DNA from: Streptomyces sp. KL109B
GTDB taxonomy: Bacteria; Actinomycetota; Actinomycetes; Streptomycetales; Streptomycetaceae
Assembly: GCF_030766935.1 (NCBI RefSeq)
Contig: NZ_JASERL010000002.1
Span: 1,201,241 to 1,265,240, forward strand
Length of the DNA stretch: 64,000 bases
Direction: 5' to 3'
Shown piece by piece: positions 50,608 through 64,000 of this stretch; positions within the stretch are counted from its first letter, which is position 1, and the number at the start of each line of letters is the position of its first letter. Made by a program: the position numbers and the translations under genes. The notes under the pieces were generated by a model, which saw only the letters and a program-made list of their open reading frames with translations, searched no databases and was not told the DNA's origin.

Positions 50608-53373
50608 TTAAGGTTGAGCCTCCCCGCGGATCACCGCGAGCACTCCCTCCAGCTCATCGGCTTTCACAAGAACGTCACGAGCCTTCGATCCCTCACTGGG
50701 ACCCACGATGTTCCTGGACTCCATGAGGTCCATGAGGCGTCCGGCCTTGGCGAAGCCCACACGCAGCTTGCGCTGCAACATGGAGGTCGAGCCGAACTGC
50801 GTGGACACGACGAGTTCGGCCGCGGCGCACAGCAGCTCCAGGTCGTCGCCGATGTCCTCGTCGATCTCCTTCTTCTGCTTGGTGCCCACCGTGACGTCGT
50901 CCCTGAAGACGGGCGCCATCTGGTCCTTGCAGTGCTGCACGACGGCGTGGATCTCGTCCTCGGTGACGAAGGCGCCCTGCATACGGGTCGGCTTGTTCGC
51001 CCCCATGGGGAGGAACAGGCCGTCGCCCTTGCCGATGAGCTTCTCGGCGCCCGGCTGGTCGAGGATGACGCGGCTGTCGGCGAGCGAGGAGGTCGCGAAG
51101 GCGAGACGCGAGGGAACGTTGGCCTTGATGAGGCCGGTGACGACGTCTACGGAGGGACGCTGCGTGGCGAGCACCAGGTGGATGCCGGCCGCGCGCGCGA
51201 GCTGCGTGATCCGGACGATCGCGTCCTCGACGTCCCTGGGGGCGACCATCATCAGGTCGGCGAGCTCGTCGACGATCACCAGCAGATACGGATACGGCTT
51301 CAGCTCCCGCTCGCTGCCCTCGGGCGTGGTGAGCTTGCCGTCCCTGACGGCCTGGTTGAAGTCGTCGATGTGCCGGTAGCCGAAGGCCGCGAGGTCGTCG
51401 TAGCGCAGATCCATCTCCCGTACGACCCACTGAAGCGCCTCGGCGGCCTTCTTGGGGTTGGTGATGATCGGCGTGATGAGGTGCGGGATGCCTTCGTAGG
51501 CGGTCAGTTCCACGCGCTTGGGGTCGACGAGGACCATCCGTACGTCCTCGGGGGTCGCCCGCATCATGATCGACGTGATCAGGCAGTTGATGCACGAGGA
51601 CTTACCGGAACCCGTGGCACCGGCGACCAGGACGTGCGGCATCTTCGCGATGTTCGCCATCACGTAGCCGCCTTCGACGTCCTTGCCGAGCGCGACCAGC
51701 ATGGGGTGCTCGTCCTCGGCCGCGTCCGCGAGGCGCAGCACGTCTCCGACGTTGACCATCTCGCGGTCGGTGTTCGGGATCTCGATGCCGACCGCGGACT
51801 TGCCGGGGATGGGCGAGATGATCCGGACGTCCGGGGACGCGACGGCGTACGCGATGTTCTTCGCCAGAGCCGTGATCTTCTCGACCTTCACGGCGGGGCC
51901 GAGCTCGATCTCGTAGCGCGTGACCGTGGGGCCGCGCGTGAAGCCCGTGACGGACGCGTCGACCTTGAACTCGGTGAAGACGGTCGACAGTGATTCGACG
52001 ACGCTGTCGTTGGCGGCGCTGCGCGACTTCCCCGGGCCACCGCGCGTCAGCAGGTCGAGCGAGGGCAGCGCGTACGTGATGTCACCGGCGAGCTGGAGCT
52101 GCTCGGCGCGCGGCGGCAGGTCTCCCCTCGACTCGGGCGCGGCCTTGGTGAGGTCCGGTACTCCCAGCGACGTGGGCGTGGGCTCAGGATCCTGCTGAGC
52201 GGCCTTCGAGGCCTTCTTGGCCCTGGCCGTCGGCACGGCCGCCGAGCGGTCGCCTGTGGCCCCCTCACCGCTGTTCTCGCCGGTGCCCTCACCGGAGACG
52301 CCCTGCGTGAGGTCCGCGACGAGCGGCGAGGGCGGCATGCCGTTCAGCACGGCCCCGTCGAGCGCGGCTGCCGCGGCGGCGGCCACGTCGACCGCGTCCA
52401 TCGGCCGCTCCATGGCGGGCTGCACGGACCGCCGCGACTTGCGCCGCTTGGCGAACGCCTCATCCTCGGCCCGGTCCGGGTCGTACGAGTCCGGGGCCGG
52501 GGCGGTGGGGCGCTTGCGGGAGCGCGCGGGCGTGGCCTCGCGCCACTCGTCGTCGTACTCGTCCGAGGGCGCGTCGGCGTAGGCCGCTTCCTCGTGCACG
52601 ACGCCGAGCTTCACGCCGAGCTGGTGCAGGCGCTGCGGGATCGCGTTGACGGGCGTCGCGGTGACCACGAGCAGCCCGAAGACGGTGAGCAGGACGAGCA
52701 GCGGGACCGCGAGCACCTGGGTCATCGTGAAGCTCAGCGGCGTCGCGGCGGCCCAGCCGATGAGCCCGCCCGCGTCCCTTATGGCGCGCATGCCGTCCCC
52801 GCGCGCGGGTGAGCCGCACGCGATGTGGACCTGCCCGAGCACGCCGATGACGAGCGCGGACAGACCGATCACGATCCGCCCGTTGGCCTCCGGCTTCTCG
52901 GGGTGCCTGATGAGCCGTACGGCGATGATCCCGAGCAGGATCGGCACCAGCAGGTCGAGGCGGCCGAAGGCGCCGGTCACCAGCATGTCGACGAGGTCGC
53001 CGACCGGTCCCTGCAGGTTGGACCAGGTGCCGGCCGCGCAGATCAGGGCGACGCCGAGCAGCAGCAGCGCGAGCCCGTCCTTGCGGTGCGCCGGGTCGAG
53101 CCCCTTCGCGCCACGCCCTATCCCGCGGAACATCGCTCCCACGCTGTGCGCGACGCCGAGCCACAGGGCGCGTACGAGCTTGTAGAGGCCGCCCGTGGGA
53201 TTGGGTGCCGCCTTCGGGGCGGGCTTCTTCGCCGCGGCCTTCTTGGCGGGGGCCTTCTTGGGGGCCGGTTTCTTGGCGGGGGCTTTTTTGGCAGCGGCCT
53301 TCTTCGCCGGAGCCTTGGTCGGCGCCGCCGTCTTCTTCGCGGGCGTCTTCTTGGCTGCGGGACGTGAGGCCAT
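50608..53373 (-). CDS. ftsK: DNA translocase FtsK with a histone-H1-like N-terminal tail
   Basis: 921 residues. Order: Lys/Ala/Pro-rich tail (about 1-55), four membrane segments (about 75-235), variable linker, then the motor with Walker A VAGATGSGKSSC and Walker B VIVDELADLM, and the gamma winged helix (LLCAAAELVVSTQFGSTSMLQRKLRVGFAKAGRLMDLME) that reads orienting sequences. FtsK pumps chromosomes out of closing septa, important at sporulation. The tail consists of AKK, PAKK and APKK repeats, as in linker histones and HupS-type HU proteins. ATG 53373 chosen (MASRPAAKK). Confidence 0.95.
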   Translation of the reverse strand: MASRPAAKKTPAKKTAAPTKAPAKKAAAKKAPAKKPAPKKAPAKKAAAKKPAPKAAPNPTGGLYKLVRALWLGVAHSVGAMFRGIGRGAKGLDPAHRKDGLALLLLGVALICAAGTWSNLQGPVGDLVDMLVTGAFGRLDLLVPILLGIIAVRLIRHPEKPEANGRIVIGLSALVIGVLGQVHIACGSPARGDGMRAIRDAGGLIGWAAATPLSFTMTQVLAVPLLVLLTVFGLLVVTATPVNAIPQRLHQLGVKLGVVHEEAAYADAPSDEYDDEWREATPARSRKRPTAPAPDSYDPDRAEDEAFAKRRKSRRSVQPAMERPMDAVDVAAAAAAALDGAVLNGMPPSPLVADLTQGVSGEGTGENSGEGATGDRSAAVPTARAKKASKAAQQDPEPTPTSLGVPDLTKAAPESRGDLPPRAEQLQLAGDITYALPSLDLLTRGGPGKSRSAANDSVVESLSTVFTEFKVDASVTGFTRGPTVTRYEIELGPAVKVEKITALAKNIAYAVASPDVRIISPIPGKSAVGIEIPNTDREMVNVGDVLRLADAAEDEHPMLVALGKDVEGGYVMANIAKMPHVLVAGATGSGKSSCINCLITSIMMRATPEDVRMVLVDPKRVELTAYEGIPHLITPIITNPKKAAEALQWVVREMDLRYDDLAAFGYRHIDDFNQAVRDGKLTTPEGSERELKPYPYLLVIVDELADLMMVAPRDVEDAIVRITQLARAAGIHLVLATQRPSVDVVTGLIKANVPSRLAFATSSLADSRVILDQPGAEKLIGKGDGLFLPMGANKPTRMQGAFVTEDEIHAVVQHCKDQMAPVFRDDVTVGTKQKKEIDEDIGDDLELLCAAAELVVSTQFGSTSMLQRKLRVGFAKAGRLMDLMESRNIVGPSEGSKARDVLVKADELEGVLAVIRGEAQP

Positions 53374-53510
53374 AGGTGTGAGGTTACCGGGGCAGACGAC
53401 CTTGGACACGTGTGCCCACCGCTTCACCCGTTCGTGTCGCGAACTGACGGGGCGAAAACTGACGCGTCCTCAAAGCCCGAGCGGCGCCCCCGGATCCGGG
53501 GGCCGCGGCC

Positions 53511-54197
53511 TCAGTTCTGGGACGGCACCGAAGGCGCGCCGCTCCCCGTGCCGGGCTCCAGGGCGTCAAGTGCCCTGCGCAGCCCGGTGAGTTTGCGCTC
53601 CAGGTGCGCGGCGGTGGCCACGGCGGCCGCGTCCGCGGACTCGTCGTCCAGCTGCTTCGACAGCGCCTCGGCCTGCTCCTCGACGGCGGCGAGCCGCGCC
53701 GACAGTTCGGCGAGCAGCCCCGCGGGCTCCTTGGAGTCCCCGATGGCCTTGCCGCCGCCGCTGCCCTCCAGCTGGAGCCGCAGCAGCGCCGCCTGCTCCC
53801 TCAGCTGGCAGTTCTTCATGTACAGCTCGACGAACACCGAGACCTTGGCGCGCAGCACCCAGGGGTCGAACGGCTTGGAGATGTAGTCAACCGCCCCCGC
53901 CGCGTAGCCACGGAACGTGTGATGCGGTCCGTGGTTGATCGCGGTGAGGAAGATGATCGGGATGTCCCGTGTCCGCTCGCGGCGCTTGATGTGCGCGGCG
54001 GTTTCGAAACCGTCCATTCCCGGCATCTGAACGTCCAGCAGAATGACCGCGAAATCGTCCGTGAGCAGCGCCTTCAGCGCTTCCTCCCCGGACGATGCCC
54101 GTACCAGTGTCTGATCGAGCGCGGAGAGGATGGCCTCCAGCGCCAGCAGATTCTCCGGCCGGTCATCGACCAGGAGGATCTTGGCCTTCTGAACCAT
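53511..54197 (-). CDS. osaB: Response regulator OsaB
   Basis: 228 residues. The receiver domain has KILLVDDRPENLLALEAIL, phospho-acceptor Asp in VILLDVQMPGMDG and Lys in YISKPFDP. It continues into a long coiled coil (residues about 125-215), with no DNA-binding domain. GAGGAGG before ATG 54197 fixes the start; longer frames upstream lack a site. In S. coelicolor OsaB is needed for osmotic adaptation and partners with the hybrid kinase OsaA encoded next to it. Confidence 0.9.
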   Translation of the reverse strand: MVQKAKILLVDDRPENLLALEAILSALDQTLVRASSGEEALKALLTDDFAVILLDVQMPGMDGFETAAHIKRRERTRDIPIIFLTAINHGPHHTFRGYAAGAVDYISKPFDPWVLRAKVSVFVELYMKNCQLREQAALLRLQLEGSGGGKAIGDSKEPAGLLAELSARLAAVEEQAEALSKQLDDESADAAAVATAAHLERKLTGLRRALDALEPGTGSGAPSVPSQN

Positions 54198-54471
54198 GGC
54201 CCGCCCTCCTCGCCCCGGCATGGGGCCGCCCCTGTCCGCAGGACTCGGGGAGGCTCCTTTCGCCACCCCAGGGGACGACTCCCTTGCGTCGTCCGTCCTT
54301 GTGCCGGTCATGGTAGCCGCACCCCGCCTGTCGCCACACCCTGTCACCGCGATGTCACCGTGCACGTAGCAGAAACGCGGTGGGAGACCAGAAGGTTCCC
54401 CGAATCCCGCGCTTCTACACGGCTTCGACCACACTCAGTCAGCAACTCATCTTGAACATTCCGGTTTCCGG

Positions 54472-60021
<5,550 letters not shown>

Positions 60022-60338
60022 TGTGTCCCTCCCGCAGGGATCGACCTGTACTGCTCGGGTTGCTCGGGTGTTTCTCGGATTCGCTTCTACCGCCGCATCG
60101 ACACTTCAATGCGTTCTTCTATGGAAGCTTGCCCAGTGTTTCACCATGGCTGAACCAGGCCATAACAGTTCGGCAGCTTCGCACACCGTCCGCACACCCT
60201 CCGGGCGGAAACACAGACGACCGGCATCCGCAGTGACGGCGAAGGTAAGTAACCTTGCATGCGGCTGTCCACCCACCCCGGTCTGCCCGGCCTGGGCGGT
60301 GGCGGAAAACGAGCGGGCATCGGAGGGGCGGCCGAGAC
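60022..60338. other. Divergent control region between osaA and the PP2C gene
   Basis: 317 bases without a gene. Both promoters must lie here, but I find no convincing -10/-35 pair. The one symmetrical site is AAGGTAAGTAACCTT (60242-60256), 80-90 bases before the phosphatase start, a possible operator. Confidence 0.4.
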
Positions 60339-63029
60339 ATGGGTACGGGAGACCTGGGCCTCGACACTCGGACAACGAGTACAACTCGTACAGGGAGTTC
60401 TGTGATCACCGCGCGCGCGGCTGCCACTTTCGAGCCGGTCGGACGCTCCGTCGCGACCGCCCGCTCCTTCGTACGCGACACCCTCCAAGGCTGGGGGCAT
60501 ACGGACATCATCGACGATGCCGTCGTCCTCACCAGCGAACTCGTGACAAATGCCGTGGTTCACGCGGGCACATCCGCGGAGGTCCTGTGCCTACGAAGTG
60601 AGGATCACGTTCGGATCGAGGTCTCGGACCGCTATCCGGAACGCGAGATCCCGCTGCAGTCCTCCGCCATGAACATGGGGAGCCCGGACCGCGAGGGCGG
60701 CCGCGGCCTCCAGCTCTGCGCGGCGCTCGCCGGCCGCTGGGGCGTCGACTATTCGGCCACGCACAAACGGGTCTGGTTCCAACTCGACCTGCCCGAGCGC
60801 GCGGTGGGCACCCGCGCGGCCGGCCCCAACCTCCCCACGGACCTCCTCCCGCTCGCCGACGACCGGGTCCGCGTGGCCGTCGTCCAGATCGACCGGGTCG
60901 GCGCGATCACCGGGTGGAACGAGGACGCGGAGGAGCTCTTCGGGTACGTCTCCGAGCAGGTCATCGGCAAGCCCCTCACGGACTTCGCGGCCTGGCCGCA
61001 CACCCCGGGCACGAGCACGGGCATCGCCGACGCGCTCCAACTCTCGCGCTGGGAGGGCAGTTACGGCATCCGCAGCGCGAACGGCCGCGTGACGCCCGTC
61101 TACGCCTCGCACCTGCGCGTCCGCGACACCGACGGCGAACCGTCGACCGTGTGCCTCCTCGTACGCGATCACGAGCGGGCCGTCCTCCAGACCCCGCTGC
61201 GCGTCCCGGCGCCGGATTCCGCGGCGCACGGCGAGAGCCAGGGCTCCGACCCGTTCGAGGTCTTCATCGGCTCGCCGGCCCCCGACGACCTCGACGGCCT
61301 GCTCCAGCGCACGGTCGAGCGCGCCCGCGACATGCTCGACGGCGACTCCGCGTTCCTGCTCCTGGCGACGGACGACGAGACGGAGTTGGAGGTCCGCGCC
61401 TCCACCGGCCTCCCGTCCGCACGTCAGCGCTTCGCGCGCGTGCCCGTCGAAGTCGGCCCCAACCGCTACGGCTCGGCCCGGATGCCGGCCGTACACGAGG
61501 ACCTGACCCAAGTCCCCGGCGCCGTACCACTCTTGAACGGCACGGGCATGCGCTCGGTCGTCACGGTGCCCCTCAAGGTCGAGGGCCGCCTCACGGGCTC
61601 CCTTGGAGTCGCGGCGGAGTCCCCCGACCGCTACTCGAACGAAGAAGCGCTGCGCCTACAGTTCGCCGCGGACCGTATCGCGCTCGCCGTGGAATCGGCC
61701 CGCCTTGGAGAGCTCGAAAAGCTCCGCCGCGGCTCGCTCAGCTTCCTTGTAGAGGCCTCCGACCTCCTGGCGGGCACGCTCGACCGGGACCAGACCCTGG
61801 CGCTCATGGCGCAGATGACGGTCCCGACCCTCGCTACGTGGTGCGCGGTCTACACGATCGCCGACCAGGCCTCGGAGCCGTACCTCTCCTATGTGCTGCA
61901 CGAGGACGAGGAACGCATCGACGGCCTCAAGGCCCTCCTCTCCAGGATCGCCCCTCCGGACCCGGTCCCGACCCCGGGCGCCCGCGTCTGGGCGGCCCCC
62001 GCCGAAGCCGCCCACCAGGCCGCTCTGCGTACGTCCATGAGGAGCCTGGGACTTGGGGAACAGGAGAGCGTCAGCGTCAGCTCCGGCATCGGCACGACGC
62101 TCCAGACGGCCTCCGCGGTCGGCGGCGAGACCGTCGTGCTCCCCCTGGTGGCGCGCAACCGCGTCATCGGCATGCTCACCCTCGGCAAGCCGACGGACGA
62201 ACACTTCCGCCAGGAAATCCTGGAGCTGGCCGAGGACTTGAGCCGCAGGGCCGCCCTGGCGCTCGACAACGCGCGCCTCTACTCGGAGCGCATGGCGATC
62301 AGCCAGTCCCTCCAGCGCAGCCTCCTGCCGCCGGAACTCCCCGATGTCCCGGGCGTTGAGGTGGAGGTCATCTACCGCGCGGCCGGCGAGGGCAACGAAG
62401 TGGGCGGCGACTTCTACGACTTGTTCCCCATCCGGGACGGCGCGTACGGCTTCGCCATCGGCGACGTCTGCGGCACGGGCCCGGAGGCCGCGGCCGTCAC
62501 GGGCCTGGCCCGCCACGCCCTGCGCCTGCTCGCGCGCGAGGGCTTCGGCGGCCCCGCGGTCCTGGAGCGCCTGAACGCGGCGATCCTCGACGAGGGCGCC
62601 CGCAGCCGCTTCCTGACGCTGCTCTACGGGGAGTTGTGGCCGCAGGAGGACGGTTCGGCGATCCTGAAGATGGTCTGCGCCGGACACCCGCTCCCCCTCC
62701 GCCTGCGCCAGGACGGCACGGTCGAGCCGTACGCGGAGCCGCAGCCGCTGCTCGGCGTCATGGACGACCTGGAGCTGTACGAGCAGACGGTGACGCTCGA
62801 CCCGGGCGACGTCCTGCTCTGCGTCACGGACGGCATCACGGAGCGCCGCGAGGGCAGCCGGATGCTCGGCGACGACGGCTTGGCCGACGTCCTCTCCACG
62901 TGTACGGGCCTGACGGCCGGCGCCGTGGCCGCCCGCATCATGCGCGCGGTCGAGCGCTTCGCCGCTGACGCCCCGTCGGACGACATGGCGATCCTCGCGA
63001 TGCGTGTGCCGGGCCTGCACCACGACTGA
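60339..63029 (+). CDS. SpoIIE-type PP2C phosphatase with kinase-like ATPase, PAS and GAF domains
   Basis: 896 residues. An N-terminal anti-sigma-factor-like HATPase (VVLTSELVTNAVVHAG, DREGGRGLQLCAALAGRWGV) is followed by PAS (VQIDRVGAITGWNEDAEELFGY), two GAF domains, and a C-terminal PP2C/SpoIIE phosphatase (GNEVGGDFYDLFPI, GDVCGTGPEAAAVTG, AGHPLPL, SDDMAILAMRV). This is the RsbW/RsbU-like fusion abundant in Streptomyces that controls alternative sigma factors through anti-anti-sigma proteins. ATG 60339 has GGAGGGG upstream; GTG 60402 with GGGAG four bases away is an alternative. It is divergent from osaA. Confidence 0.9.
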   Translation: MGTGDLGLDTRTTSTTRTGSSVITARAAATFEPVGRSVATARSFVRDTLQGWGHTDIIDDAVVLTSELVTNAVVHAGTSAEVLCLRSEDHVRIEVSDRYPEREIPLQSSAMNMGSPDREGGRGLQLCAALAGRWGVDYSATHKRVWFQLDLPERAVGTRAAGPNLPTDLLPLADDRVRVAVVQIDRVGAITGWNEDAEELFGYVSEQVIGKPLTDFAAWPHTPGTSTGIADALQLSRWEGSYGIRSANGRVTPVYASHLRVRDTDGEPSTVCLLVRDHERAVLQTPLRVPAPDSAAHGESQGSDPFEVFIGSPAPDDLDGLLQRTVERARDMLDGDSAFLLLATDDETELEVRASTGLPSARQRFARVPVEVGPNRYGSARMPAVHEDLTQVPGAVPLLNGTGMRSVVTVPLKVEGRLTGSLGVAAESPDRYSNEEALRLQFAADRIALAVESARLGELEKLRRGSLSFLVEASDLLAGTLDRDQTLALMAQMTVPTLATWCAVYTIADQASEPYLSYVLHEDEERIDGLKALLSRIAPPDPVPTPGARVWAAPAEAAHQAALRTSMRSLGLGEQESVSVSSGIGTTLQTASAVGGETVVLPLVARNRVIGMLTLGKPTDEHFRQEILELAEDLSRRAALALDNARLYSERMAISQSLQRSLLPPELPDVPGVEVEVIYRAAGEGNEVGGDFYDLFPIRDGAYGFAIGDVCGTGPEAAAVTGLARHALRLLAREGFGGPAVLERLNAAILDEGARSRFLTLLYGELWPQEDGSAILKMVCAGHPLPLRLRQDGTVEPYAEPQPLLGVMDDLELYEQTVTLDPGDVLLCVTDGITERREGSRMLGDDGLADVLSTCTGLTAGAVAARIMRAVERFAADAPSDDMAILAMRVPGLHHD

Positions 63030-63030
63030 C

Positions 63031-63090
63031 GCCCTGACTCAGGGCGGGGGAAACGAGAAAGGCCCCCGCCCTGAGTCAGGGCGGGGGCCT
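63031..63090 (+). terminator. Double-hairpin terminator after the PP2C gene
   Basis: GCCCTGACTCAGGGCGGGGG (63031-63050) is perfectly complementary to 63063-63082. The right half can instead form its own hairpin, AGGCCCCCGCCCTG (63060-63073) with CAGGGCGGGGGCCT (63077-63090). The two folds exclude each other. The sequence ends CAATTCC. Confidence 0.8.
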
Positions 63091-63099
63091 CAATTCCTG

Positions 63100-63172
63100 A
63101 GCCCCCAAGCGGAATCGAACCGCTGACCTTCTCCTTACCATGGAGACGCTCTACCGACTGAGCTATAGGGGC
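63100..63172 (-). tRNA. tRNA-Thr (anticodon GGT)
   Basis: On the minus strand the acceptor stem GCCCCTA pairs with TGGGGGC (63101-63107). The D arm is GCTCAGTCGGTAGAGC, the anticodon arm TCTCC-ATGGTAA-GGAGA with GGT at positions 34-36, and the T arm GCGGTTCGATTCCGC. The discriminator is U at 63100, and CCA is not encoded. No integrase or att duplication is visible next to it. Confidence 0.95.
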
Positions 63173-63210
63173 CTGTCGCTTTCGCGGTTTCCCGCTCGGC
63201 AACAGGTAAA

Positions 63211-63239
63211 AGCGTACCTGATGTTGAGGCCCCTCCGAA
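63211..63239 (-). promoter_or_regulatory. Possible promoter of tRNA-Thr
   Basis: On the minus strand TTCGGA (63234-63239), a 17-base spacer and TACGCT (63211-63216) lie about 40 bases before the mature tRNA 5' end. Confidence 0.4.
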
Positions 63240-63257
63240 CCACCATTCGGCCGGGCT

Positions 63258-63938
63258 CTAGAAGGCCGGCTGCAGCAATCCGCCGAGCGCATTGCAGGCG
63301 TGCACGACCCGCTGCAACTGCCGCCGCGTCATTGCCGCGTCGACCGGCAGAGCGAGGGTCTCATCGGCGGCGCGCTCGGTCTCCGGAAGCCCGATCTCGC
63401 ATCGAAATCCCGGCATCCGGTGCACAGGCGTCTTCACCGGCACCCGGCACTCGACGCCCTTCCGCCGCAACACCTGAGCAAAGGCATCCCGATCCGGCCT
63501 CCCATTACCGGGAACCCGCACCACGTACTGCTGATATGTGTGCCCTTCCTGCACGGCGGGAGTCCGTACGCCGCTGAGCCTCGCGGTCAAATAGGCCGCG
63601 TGCACCCGACGTTGCGCCACTTCGTCGTACGACTTCTCGGACTCGCCCGGCTCCTCCAGGACCAACAGCCCGTGGCGTCGCCCCAGCTCCCGCAGCCTGG
63701 CGACGTCCGCCCGGTACCCGAAGCGGTGCACGGCCACGACCGCCGCGGTCCGTGCGCTCACACCTGCGGCTACGTGGGAGGGATCGATGCAGTACGTCTC
63801 CGGGTGGATGTCGGCGAAGACCGGCTCGGCCCCCACCTGCACGACACCCTCGGCCACCTCGGTGTTCCCGAAGGCCGGCACGATGACTTCGTCTCCGGTA
63901 CCGACACCTGCGGCTCGCAGCATTTCAACTGTGCCCAT
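63258..63938 (-). CDS. Short DegT/DnrJ-family protein lacking the PLP-lysine segment
   Basis: 226 residues, whereas DegT/DnrJ/EryC1 sugar aminotransferases have about 370. The N-part (MGTVEMLRAAGVGTGDEVIVPAFGNTEVAEGVVQVGAEPVFADIHPETYCIDPSHV) and the C-part (RRVHAAYLTARLSGVRTPAV, GRPDRDAFAQVLRRKGVECRVPVKTPVHRMPGF) are clearly of this family. The stretch between VLEEPGESEKSYDE and EVAQRR has lost some 60 residues that hold the PLP-binding lysine. It cannot be a normal aminotransferase. Whether it is a decayed gene or a conserved non-catalytic protein is unclear. ATG 63938 is preferred over GTG 63956; neither has a good ribosome site. Confidence 0.7.
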   Translation of the reverse strand: MGTVEMLRAAGVGTGDEVIVPAFGNTEVAEGVVQVGAEPVFADIHPETYCIDPSHVAAGVSARTAAVVAVHRFGYRADVARLRELGRRHGLLVLEEPGESEKSYDEVAQRRVHAAYLTARLSGVRTPAVQEGHTYQQYVVRVPGNGRPDRDAFAQVLRRKGVECRVPVKTPVHRMPGFRCEIGLPETERAADETLALPVDAAMTRRQLQRVVHACNALGGLLQPAF

Positions 63939-64000
63939 GTCAGAGATCGTGTCCACGCAACGTGAACGAGGGCTGAACGCAGAAAAGCCCCGTGCCGAAT

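Noticed and set aside
63100..63172. tRNA-Thr as an integration site for a mobile element
   Set aside because: No integrase gene, no duplicated tRNA 3' end and no change in gene character next to it.

Overview
The window is high-GC actinobacterial chromosome, almost certainly Streptomyces. The evidence is a strong third-position G/C bias (which leaves long open frames antisense to real genes), GTG starts, AGGAGG-type ribosome sites, many four-base stop/start overlaps, and gene order. Blocks such as miaB-miaA-dapF-RSH-hflX, recX-recA, ftsK-rimO-pgsA-cinA-clgR and osaA/osaB plus a SpoIIE-type phosphatase match, from memory, the core region of S. coelicolor around SCO5746-SCO5797, read in the opposite orientation. 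No integrase, transposase, phage gene or CRISPR array was seen. Most of the window is core chromosome with a few decaying accessory genes.

Layout. 1-12.9 kb: the 5' end of an unidentified leftward gene, a secreted trypsin-like lipoprotein, hflX, an M1 metallopeptidase, a second RelA/SpoT homologue, dapF, a small membrane protein, miaA, two very small proteins, a LigB-fold protein and miaB. 12.9-14.8 kb: three consecutive damaged genes (frameshifted Ldh-type dehydrogenase, alpha/beta-hydrolase fragment, N-truncated VOC protein), read as a dying catabolic cluster. 14.9-22.2 kb: a TAXI solute-binding protein, then the glutamate system, with two-component genes gluK/gluR divergent from the ABC importer gluABCD. 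22.3-25.2 kb: an FAD monooxygenase, then a cysteine-rich leader peptide and hairpin in front of cysteine dioxygenase and rhodanese. 25.4-31.6 kb: recX-recA with a LexA-type box shared with a divergent unknown gene, an APH-fold kinase, membrane proteins and DUF3046. 31.6-38.6 kb: a prenyltransferase-fold protein, a PucR-type regulator divergent from an MBL hydrolase/MFS pair, and araC-azlC-azlD. 38.7-45.5 kb: the Lhr helicase, a Nei-type glycosylase, a short-chain dehydrogenase and a small membrane protein. 45.6-53.4 kb: dpsC, clgR, cinA, pgsA, rimO, a RodZ-like protein and ftsK. 53.5-64 kb: the osmoadaptation pair osaB/osaA, a multi-domain PP2C phosphatase, tRNA-Thr(GGT) and an odd DegT-family protein.

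Functional themes. Three mechanisms of amino-acid and sulfur homeostasis sit close together: the glutamate-sensing importer, the cysteine leader in front of cysteine-catabolic genes, and azlCD export. DNA-damage and protein-quality functions cluster as well (recA/recX/LexA-type box, Lhr, Nei, Dps, ClgR, HflX). Stress signalling is prominent (RSH, OsaAB, PP2C).

The observations I rate highest are: (1) the leader peptide and attenuator-like hairpin at 24043-24172; (2) five short tandem duplications that start at or straddle stop codons; (3) a collagen-like Gly-X-Y insert in the sensor domain of GluK; (4) the decayed catabolic block, with a possible hydrolase/TPP-enzyme deletion fusion; (5) a DegT-family protein lacking the PLP-lysine segment; and (6) a histone-H1-like tail on FtsK. 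Gene identities rest on reading the protein sequences. No database search was run.
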